Assembly: GCA_018816485.1 (NCBI GenBank)
Contig: JAHIVL010000027.1
Span: forward strand, 1 to 7,475
Reading direction: 5' to 3'
From: Patescibacteria group bacterium
GTDB taxonomy: Bacteria > Patescibacteriota > Microgenomatia > UBA1400 > PJMF01
Length of the DNA stretch: 7,475 nucleotides
Part shown: in pieces, positions 1 through 5,727 of the stretch
How the letters are laid out: each line of letters opens with the position of its first letter
Position numbering within the stretch: the first letter of the stretch is position 1
Translations under genes and position numbers: made by a program
Notes under the pieces: generated by a model
The model's database searches: none
What the model was told of the DNA's origin: nothing
Seen by the model: the letters and a program-made list of their open reading frames with translations, nothing else

Positions 1-1
1 T

Positions 2-1531
2 ATCACTGACAAAAATATGGTTGGTACTTCCAATGATATCTCCAAAGCAGTTTTAACTCATATTCACAACCTAGATTTTGCTTATCACACCAATAAAAGT
101 TCTGGTAAATTAATCAGTTTGATGAAAAGAGGCGATGATGCTTTCTTTGCATATTACGACATCATTAATCGCCAATTTTTAAATTTAATCATTAGTTTTG
201 CTGTGATGTTCTTTGCTTTCGCACGTCTGCGTTATGACTATTTATTTTTTGTTATTTTACTCATCGCTATCACTGTTTTCGTAGCCTATTTTTTAATCAA
301 AATTAATATCAAAAGACGCCGAGAGTTCAATGACGCCGATGATAATGTTTCTTCAGCTAGGGTCGATAACTTAGTTAATTTTGATACTGTTAAATATTTT
401 GCTAATGAAAAATTCGAACAATCTCGTTTCGCCCAACTTCTAGCAATTTGGAATAACCGTTTGCAAGCTTATTTTTTCACTTTCCGTTACTTTGATGGTA
501 TCGTTGGCAATTTAATTAATTTTGCTTTGGTTGGCATTATGTTTTTAGCCGTCAAAGATTTACAAAACCAACAAATTGTTCTAGCAGATTTTCTGCTTGT
601 TACCACTTTTTCGATGACCCTTTTTCCAAAAATGATGCAATTGCTTTTTAGCTTACGTGAACTTGCCAAAAAAAATACTGACATTAGCACTTATCTAGAT
701 TTACTAGATGAAAATATCACTGTTCCAGACCCAAACCAACCACAAAAAATCCATGATCTCAAAGGTGAGATCTCTTTTAATGAAGTCAACTTTGCCTACG
801 AAAATAAACAATCAGTTTTGAAAAATTTCTCTCTCAAAATTGAGAGTGGAGAAGCTATCGCTCTAGTCGGTTTTTCGGGAGCTGGTAAAACCACCGTCGC
901 CAAATTAATAATGCGCATGTATGACCCCACTAGCGGTCAAATTTTAATTGATGGAATCGCTATTAATGAATTACTTAAAGCCGATCTGCGTAAAATTGTT
1001 GGCGTGGTTCCACAAGATCCATTATTATTTAACAATACTGTTTATTTTAATATTGCCTACGCCAACCAAAATGCCAATAAAGAAGAAGTCTTGGCGGCAG
1101 CTAACGCAGCTCAAGTTGATGTTTTTATTAAAGATTTGCCTAATGGTTATGAATCTATAGTAGGGGAGCGTGGTATCAAATTATCTGGTGGTCAAAGACA
1201 ACGCTTAGCCATTGCCAGGATGCTCCTAGAAAAACCTAAAATTATTATCATGGATGAAGCCACTAGTTCATTAGACAGTGCTTCAGAACAAATCATTCAA
1301 AAAGCCTTTTGGACTTTAGTTAGGGATCAGAAAAATCCTCGCACTAGCATTATTATTGCCCACAGACTTTCTACTATCATGCAAGCTGATCGCATTGTCG
1401 TTATGAACGAAGGTCAAATTGCGGAGATTGGAACTCATGAAGAATTAATTGAAAAAGATGATGGCATTTATCAAAGACTCTGGGAGCTACAACGCAATGG
1501 ATTTATTGGTGACGGAGAGAGTGAGCAGTAA
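2..1531 (+). CDS. ABC exporter half-transporter, Atm1/HMT-like (5' partial)
   Basis: This is a membrane-bound ATP-driven exporter subunit with fused permease and ATPase, expected to work as a dimer. Residues are counted from the first ATG at 17, but the frame is open to the window edge. Only about four membrane segments are visible (roughly 52-69, 74-95, 160-178 and 188-211) where the family has six, so the N-terminus with TM1-2 is missing and that ATG is probably internal. The coupling-helix segment with NFDTVKYFANE (121-131) resembles the Atm1/ABCB6/ABCB7 group. The ATPase domain is complete: A-loop Tyr261, Walker A GFSGAGKT (285-292), Q-loop Gln333, signature LSGGQ (389-393), Walker B IIIMDE (409-414), SSLD D-loop and switch His449. 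All catalytic residues are present, so it should be active. The substrate cannot be read from sequence; Atm1 relatives export glutathione- or persulfide-type compounds, others export lipids or drugs. The next gene follows after 18 bases, so co-transcription is likely. Its arginine codons lean to CGN, unlike the next gene. Confidence 0.93.
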   Translation: MTDKNMVGTSNDISKAVLTHIHNLDFAYHTNKSSGKLISLMKRGDDAFFAYYDIINRQFLNLIISFAVMFFAFARLRYDYLFFVILLIAITVFVAYFLIKINIKRRREFNDADDNVSSARVDNLVNFDTVKYFANEKFEQSRFAQLLAIWNNRLQAYFFTFRYFDGIVGNLINFALVGIMFLAVKDLQNQQIVLADFLLVTTFSMTLFPKMMQLLFSLRELAKKNTDISTYLDLLDENITVPDPNQPQKIHDLKGEISFNEVNFAYENKQSVLKNFSLKIESGEAIALVGFSGAGKTTVAKLIMRMYDPTSGQILIDGIAINELLKADLRKIVGVVPQDPLLFNNTVYFNIAYANQNANKEEVLAAANAAQVDVFIKDLPNGYESIVGERGIKLSGGQRQRLAIARMLLEKPKIIIMDEATSSLDSASEQIIQKAFWTLVRDQKNPRTSIIIAHRLSTIMQADRIVVMNEGQIAEIGTHEELIEKDDGIYQRLWELQRNGFIGDGESEQ

Positions 1532-1549
1532 AATAAAATAACCGTATAT

Positions 1550-2503
1550 ATGATAAATAAAATTCTTTATAATTCAGTGGGATTGGGTGGAACTTTTGAT
1601 CATTTTCATGATGGCCACAAAAGTTTCATTCGATATGCTGCTTCCTTCGCTAGAGAATTAACAATTGGTGTGACTACCAAAAAAATGACCTTATCAAAAC
1701 CTTTCAACAAAACAATTGAGCACACAACGATAAGATCGAAAGCCGTAAAAAACTTTTGTGCTCAAGAAAGAATTAACGCCAAAATTATTGAACTAAATGA
1801 TATTTTTGGACCTACAATCGAACAAAAAACAGTACAGGCAATTGCTTGCACTACAGATACCGCATCTGGTGCTGATAAAATCAATGAAGTTCGCTCTAAA
1901 ATGAGCATGAGAGAATTACCGATCCACGTTCATAAGCTTTTACTTGATAAAGAAAAACTTGATCCAATAAATTCTTCTAGAATCAGAACAGGTGAGATTG
2001 ATAGAGAAGGAAATGTTTTTGCCAAAATTCTTGATAAAGACTTAATTCTTAATGAGTCTCAAAAAAACTATTTTACTAAGTCTCAGGGAAAATTTGTCAC
2101 CCAACCAAGCACTCCTAATTACTTCACATGTGTTGTGGGAGACTCTACGCTTGAACAATTTGTGTTGCATAACTGGAAATACGATCTCGGAATTTTTGAT
2201 GGCAAAAGAGAAAGAATTGTTGTAAATTCAGAAATATTAAATATGTTAAAAATTGATCAAAAGGTAATCAGCCCTCCAGGAAGAATTTCAGAAGAATTGA
2301 GTTTAACACTTAAAAAATGGGTTGGAAGGGATGATTTTAAACATATATTTGTGTACGGAGAAGAAGACCTAGCTGCTGTAGCCTTAATCTTACTTTTACC
2401 TTTGGGATCAAATATTTACTACGGTCAACCAAACCAAGGTATTATCGAGATGAAAGTGACTGAGGGCTTGAAACATAATGTTTTTGATATTCTATATAAT
2501 TAG
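1550..2503 (+). CDS. coaD: Bifunctional CoA-synthesis fusion: archaeal-type phosphopantetheine adenylyltransferase + DUF359 (GTP-dependent dephospho-CoA kinase)
   Basis: Two domains are visible. Residues 8-160 are a nucleotidyltransferase of the archaeal/eukaryotic PPAT type: GGTFDHFHDGH (13-23) holds the HxGH nucleotide-binding motif (H20, H23), and NSSRIRTGEID (141-151) matches the ISSTxIR-type second motif. Residues about 190-317 match DUF359: VVGDST (195-200), DLGIFDGKRER (212-222), PPGRISEEL (242-250), GEEDLA (270-275) and LPLGSNIYYGQPNQG (283-297). In archaea PPAT makes dephospho-CoA from 4'-phosphopantetheine and ATP, and DUF359 proteins phosphorylate dephospho-CoA using GTP. The single cytoplasmic chain would therefore carry out the last two steps of CoA synthesis. 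Both domain identities come from motif recognition; the combined activity is inferred. The start is chosen because the first beta strand begins just after it; no Shine-Dalgarno is seen. The symbol applies to the first domain only. Confidence 0.88.
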   Translation: MINKILYNSVGLGGTFDHFHDGHKSFIRYAASFARELTIGVTTKKMTLSKPFNKTIEHTTIRSKAVKNFCAQERINAKIIELNDIFGPTIEQKTVQAIACTTDTASGADKINEVRSKMSMRELPIHVHKLLLDKEKLDPINSSRIRTGEIDREGNVFAKILDKDLILNESQKNYFTKSQGKFVTQPSTPNYFTCVVGDSTLEQFVLHNWKYDLGIFDGKRERIVVNSEILNMLKIDQKVISPPGRISEELSLTLKKWVGRDDFKHIFVYGEEDLAAVALILLLPLGSNIYYGQPNQGIIEMKVTEGLKHNVFDILYN

Positions 2504-2586
2504 AGATTTTCTCGCAACATTAAACGAACAACTAATTCTCAAAACCGAATCTTTCACGAAGACAATAAATCTGTTACTCTAAAGTA

Positions 2587-3762
2587 ATGTCCATACTTGC
2601 AACAATACTTCGACCAACTTCGCTTGAAGAATATATTGGCCAATCTCACCTGGTAGGCGAGAACAAGCCTATTAGACTAGCGCTCGAAAAAAACCAGATA
2701 TTCTCAATGATCTTTTGGGGACCACCGGGCGTGGGGAAAACCACCTTAGCTCATATTATTGCCAATCACTTTCAAAGAAACTTTCATAACCTTTCAGCCG
2801 TCTCTGCTAAAAAAGGAGATATTAAAGAAATAATCGACCAAAGTAATCGTCAAAAAACATTAATGGAGGAATATAAAGTACCAATTTTATTTTTAGATGA
2901 AATTCACAGATTTAACAAAGCCCAACAAGATTTTCTTCTTCCTTATGTTGAGAATGGAACGTTGATTTTAATTGGAGCAACCACCGAAAATCCAAGTTTC
3001 GAAGTTATCTCGCCCCTATTATCGCGAACTAAAATTTTTGTGCTCAAACCATTGACTGATGATGAAATAATAAAAGTTATTGATCGCTCGATATCTCACT
3101 TGAAACTAGGTAAAAAAGTAATTAATAAAGCAACAAAAGAATGGTTGGTGGCGTTTTCCAATGGTGACGCTCGAAAATTACTGAACCTGATTGAATACAC
3201 TCATAACTTATATAAAAAAATCAATATTGAAACTTTAAAAAATACCTTACAATCTAACCAGCTGAGCTATGATAAAAAAGGTGAAGAGCACTACAATACC
3301 ATCAGCGCTTTTATAAAATCAATGAGAGCAAGTAATGCGGACGCTGCTTTGTATTATTTGGCTAAAATGGTTACGGCAGGGGAAGATCCAAAATTTATCG
3401 CTCGTAGAATGATAATATTTGCATCTGAAGATATTGGTTTGGCAGCACCCACAGCTTTAGTTGTTGCAAATGCAGTTTTTGCAGCTGTCCACAGCGTAGG
3501 ATATCCTGAAGCACAAATAAATTTAGCACATGGGGTGACGTATTTATGTAAGTGCAAAAAAGATCGGTCTGCGTATGATGCCTACTTTAAAGCTTTAGGA
3601 GATGTTAAAAAATTTGGAAATCTTCCAATTCCACTGGAACTTAGAAATGCTTCCACAAATCTCATGAAAAAATTAGAGTATGGCAAAGGATACGAAATGT
3701 ATCCTGATAATAAAAAAAGTTTATTACCCGACAAATTAAAAAAAAGAAAATATTTAAAATAA
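2587..3762 (+). CDS. rarA: Replication-associated recombination protein A (RarA/MgsA), AAA+ ATPase
   Basis: RarA (WRNIP1/Mgs1 family) is a clamp-loader-like ATPase that acts on DNA at stalled or gapped replication forks. The N-terminus (RPTSLEEYIGQSHLVG, 9-24) is the family's usual opening, which supports this start. The AAA+ core shows Walker A GPPGVGKTT (45-53), Walker B LFLDE (101-105) followed by IHRFNKAQQD, sensor 1 GATTENPS (130-137), the arginine-finger segment LLSR (144-147) and sensor 2 GDARKLLN (193-200). The C-terminal tetramerisation region is also typical: KGEEHYNTISAFIKSMR (231-247), then EDPKFIARRMIIFASEDIGLA (266-286), where ASEDIGLA is especially diagnostic, and the end LLPDKLKKRKYLK corresponds to the common YLPxxLxGRxY ending. 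At 391 residues it is slightly short for the family (about 400-450) but looks intact. It lies 83 bases after the CoA fusion and 72 before recQ, on the same strand. No clear ribosome binding site is seen. Confidence 0.95.
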   Translation: MSILATILRPTSLEEYIGQSHLVGENKPIRLALEKNQIFSMIFWGPPGVGKTTLAHIIANHFQRNFHNLSAVSAKKGDIKEIIDQSNRQKTLMEEYKVPILFLDEIHRFNKAQQDFLLPYVENGTLILIGATTENPSFEVISPLLSRTKIFVLKPLTDDEIIKVIDRSISHLKLGKKVINKATKEWLVAFSNGDARKLLNLIEYTHNLYKKINIETLKNTLQSNQLSYDKKGEEHYNTISAFIKSMRASNADAALYYLAKMVTAGEDPKFIARRMIIFASEDIGLAAPTALVVANAVFAAVHSVGYPEAQINLAHGVTYLCKCKKDRSAYDAYFKALGDVKKFGNLPIPLELRNASTNLMKKLEYGKGYEMYPDNKKSLLPDKLKKRKYLK

Positions 3763-3834
3763 ATATTCCCTGACTAATAATAGAATATTTACATCCTACA
3801 AATAATCCAAGCATTTTTAGTTAACATTCCGATA

Positions 3835-5346
3835 ATGTTTGAAAAAATCTCAATTACTCCATATTTTATTCTAAATAAGTTTTTTGGATATTCAAATTTC
3901 AGAGAAGGTCAATTAGAAATTGTTAATAATATTTTAGCCAAAAAAGATACCCTAGCTATCTTACCAACTGGTGGTGGCAAATCAATTTGTTTTCAAATCC
4001 CTGCACTTATATTCGGTCAAAATAAAAATGATTCTCGCACTTCAATCGTAATTTCTCCTTTAATTTCACTCATGAAAGATCAAGTCGATGCTTTAAATCG
4101 AAAAGGTATACCAGCCTGTTATATAAATAGTTCTTTATCGAAAGAAAAACTACAAGAAATTTTTAAAATGATTGAGCAAAATGCTTCCCAAAATGAAAAT
4201 ACTGTAAAAATTATTTATGTATCTCCCGAAAGACTAAAATCCGAAAAGTTCATCAATGTAATCAAAAAAATTCAAATAGGAATGTTAGTGGTAGACGAAG
4301 CTCATTGCATAAGCCAATGGGGCAATAACTTCAGACCACACTACAAACAAATTTCTGATTTTTATCAACACATAAATAAGGACATCGTTAAGGTTGCCTT
4401 CACTGCGACAGCCAACAAGAAAATTCAAGAAGAAATTTGCAATACGTTAAAACTAAAAAATCCTTTCATCTATTTAAAAAGTTTTTCCAGAAAGAATTTA
4501 TTTTTGGAAGTTATTAAATGTGAATCAGAAACAATTAAAAATTTAGTATTATTGAGATTGGTAAATGTTCATTCAGGACAAACAGGAATTATTTATTGCG
4601 CTACTCGGAAAACAACTGAGAATCTTACAAATTTCCTTAAAACATTTAACATTTCTGCGACACGTTACCACGGAGCAGTTGATAAAAAAGAAAAAGAAGA
4701 AATTCAAGATTCTTTTATTAATGGAAAAATAAAACTAATAATTGCTACAAATGCTTTTGGTATGGGCATTGATAAAAGTGACGTGAGGTTTGTAATACAC
4801 TATCAAATTCCAGGAAATATTGAAAATTATTACCAAGAAATTGGTAGAGCAGGAAGAGATGGAAAGCCATCTAATTGTTATTGCCTGTATTATGCAGATG
4901 ATATAAAAATTCAAATAAGTTTCGCTAAAAATAATAAAGAGTCATTGGAACAAACAAAAATAAACATTCATAAACTAAAGCAAATTTATAAACTTTTTAA
5001 AATGAATGAGTGCAGAACAAATATGATTTTAAATTATTTTGGCGAATCAGCTCAAGAGAAATGCGGCAACTGTGACAACTGTAAGAATCTAGTATTTGAA
5101 AATCGACCACCAAAACATTCTTTGCTTACAAAAGTTTCCGAACCAGAAATGTCACTGATTAAAAAACTACTTCAACAAAAATATTTGTACAAAAAACCGA
5201 CAACCTTTTTGACCGATGCAGAAATTTGTTACCTAAGTATTCTAAAACCCATTAATGAAATTGATTCTATGAAAGTTCCTGGACTTGGAACTGATTGGTC
5301 AAATAAGTGGTGGAAAGTGGTTGCACCAATTATAAATGCAAAATAA
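3835..5346 (+). CDS. recQ: ATP-dependent DNA helicase RecQ, compact form lacking an evident RQC winged helix
   Basis: RecQ is a 3'-5' superfamily 2 helicase used in recombination and fork repair. Visible motifs: motif 0 FGYSNFREGQ (17-26), motif I LPTGGGKS (43-50), motif II DEAH (154-157) with the following aromatic-rich loop, motif III FTATA (189-193), motif IV IIYCATR (252-258), motif V IIATNAFGMGIDK (302-314) and motif VI QEIGRAGRDG (334-343). A zinc site is formed by C393, C410, C413 and C416 (CGNCDNC). From about residue 435 the tail resembles HRDC: KPTTFLTDAEI (454-464) and MKVPGLG (479-485). Between the zinc site and this tail there are only about 20 residues, so the roughly 100-residue RQC winged helix of E. 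coli RecQ is absent; total length is 503 against about 610. The aromatic-rich loop reads QWGNNFRPHY where most RecQ have QWGHDFRP. The start is set by motif 0 position; no Shine-Dalgarno is seen. Confidence 0.95.
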   Translation: MFEKISITPYFILNKFFGYSNFREGQLEIVNNILAKKDTLAILPTGGGKSICFQIPALIFGQNKNDSRTSIVISPLISLMKDQVDALNRKGIPACYINSSLSKEKLQEIFKMIEQNASQNENTVKIIYVSPERLKSEKFINVIKKIQIGMLVVDEAHCISQWGNNFRPHYKQISDFYQHINKDIVKVAFTATANKKIQEEICNTLKLKNPFIYLKSFSRKNLFLEVIKCESETIKNLVLLRLVNVHSGQTGIIYCATRKTTENLTNFLKTFNISATRYHGAVDKKEKEEIQDSFINGKIKLIIATNAFGMGIDKSDVRFVIHYQIPGNIENYYQEIGRAGRDGKPSNCYCLYYADDIKIQISFAKNNKESLEQTKINIHKLKQIYKLFKMNECRTNMILNYFGESAQEKCGNCDNCKNLVFENRPPKHSLLTKVSEPEMSLIKKLLQQKYLYKKPTTFLTDAEICYLSILKPINEIDSMKVPGLGTDWSNKWWKVVAPIINAK

Positions 5347-5355
5347 TGATAAAAT
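5347..5355 (+). promoter_or_regulatory. Possible extended -10 promoter for the MazG-like gene
   Basis: TGATAAAAT fits the extended -10 pattern TGnTATAAT with one mismatch and begins immediately after the recQ stop codon (5344-5346). No -35 box at good spacing is seen, as is allowed for extended -10 promoters. A start about seven bases downstream would leave a short leader containing the Shine-Dalgarno sequence. In DNA this AT-rich such matches also arise by chance. Confidence 0.28.
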
Positions 5356-5367
5356 ATTAAAATCAAA

Positions 5368-5372
5368 AAGGA
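5368..5372 (+). promoter_or_regulatory. Shine-Dalgarno sequence of the MazG-like gene
   Basis: AAGGA lies six bases before the ATG at 5379, a normal spacing, and fixes that start. It stands out because the starts at 1550, 2587 and 3835 have no comparable purine-rich core. Confidence 0.7.
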
Positions 5373-5378
5373 TAAATC

Positions 5379-5708
5379 ATGACAATTAGAGACCTCGTTA
5401 CAGAGTACGAAAAAATTAGTAAATTTTTGAACACAAGGTGGCCACTAAAAAACACAGACCACAAAGTTTTTGCTAGAACAATGAAGATTATGGAAGAACT
5501 TGGAGAACTGTCCGACGAGATCTTAACCAGCATGAACTTGCAAAGGAATACAAAAATTGAAAAATTCTCACAAGAAAACGTTGAAGATGAGTTTGCAGAT
5601 GTAATGGCCTCGCTACTACTTCTTGGAATTGAGCTCGATATTGATGTTGAAAAAGTAATGAAAAAAAAGATTAAATTTACAAAAGAAAGATTTGAAATGG
5701 AAGACTAA
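5379..5708 (+). CDS. MazG-like nucleotide pyrophosphohydrolase, single-domain
   Basis: A 109-residue all-alpha protein of the MazG/dUTPase-2 superfamily, which hydrolyses (d)NTPs to (d)NMP and pyrophosphate with Mg2+. The metal-binding signature is present: EELGE (E39, E40, E43) in the first long helix and ExxD (E71, D74) within the segment EDEFADVMASLLLLGIELDID (69-89). These match the EExxE...ExxD pattern of the family. Length fits single-domain MazG-like proteins, about half of E. coli MazG, which is a tandem repeat. Such proteins clear non-canonical nucleotides or adjust nucleotide pools, but the substrate here cannot be told. The start is well supported by an AAGGA sequence six bases upstream. 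It follows recQ by 32 bases, so it may share that transcript or use a local promoter, and it converges on elp3 with 12 bases between the stop codons. Confidence 0.85.
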   Translation: MTIRDLVTEYEKISKFLNTRWPLKNTDHKVFARTMKIMEELGELSDEILTSMNLQRNTKIEKFSQENVEDEFADVMASLLLLGIELDIDVEKVMKKKIKFTKERFEMED

Positions 5709-5727
5709 TTAGCTATTTAACTAATTA
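5706..5727. terminator. AT-rich inverted repeat spanning both convergent stop codons; possible weak bidirectional terminator
   Basis: TAATTAG (5706-5712) and CTAATTA (5721-5727) are perfect reverse complements around an 8-base loop. The left arm begins with the MazG-gene stop TAA and the right arm contains the elp3 stop (TAG on the minus strand). The position between convergent genes suits a shared terminator, but each arm has a single G or C and no clear T-run follows in either direction, so it is a poor intrinsic terminator by the usual criteria. Confidence 0.35.

Noticed and set aside
755..846. Two short inverted repeats in the exporter gene: GATCTC/GAGATC (755-772) and CTCTCA/TGAGAG (831-846).
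   Set aside because: Both lie inside a conserved coding region at the start of the ATPase domain; stems are only six bases, so chance is the simplest explanation.
487..1160. Open frames at 487-690 (-) and 948-1160 (+) within the exporter gene, and at 3354-3557 (-) within rarA.
   Set aside because: Each overlaps a gene with a complete set of family motifs and shows no recognisable domain of its own.
2468..2500. Candidate promoter for rarA: TTGAAA at 2468-2473 and a perfect TATAAT at 2495-2500.
   Set aside because: The spacer is 21 bases, too long for a normal sigma-70 promoter, and TATAAT is frequent by chance in this AT-rich sequence at the end of the CoA-fusion gene.
2503..2513. Small GAGA-TTT-TCTC hairpin at the end of the CoA-fusion gene as a terminator.
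   Set aside because: A four-base stem with a three-base loop and no following T-run is too weak.
3763..3834. Gap between rarA and recQ searched for a promoter, small RNA or small gene (TTTACA at 3788 noted).
   Set aside because: No matching -10 box at suitable spacing, no stable hairpin and no open frame with a start signal; it appears to be plain AT-rich spacer.
2587..5708. A defence island built on the helicase, AAA+ ATPase and MazG-like genes.
   Set aside because: RarA and RecQ match the housekeeping repair families closely, and no nuclease, sensor, methylase or mobile-element gene is present.
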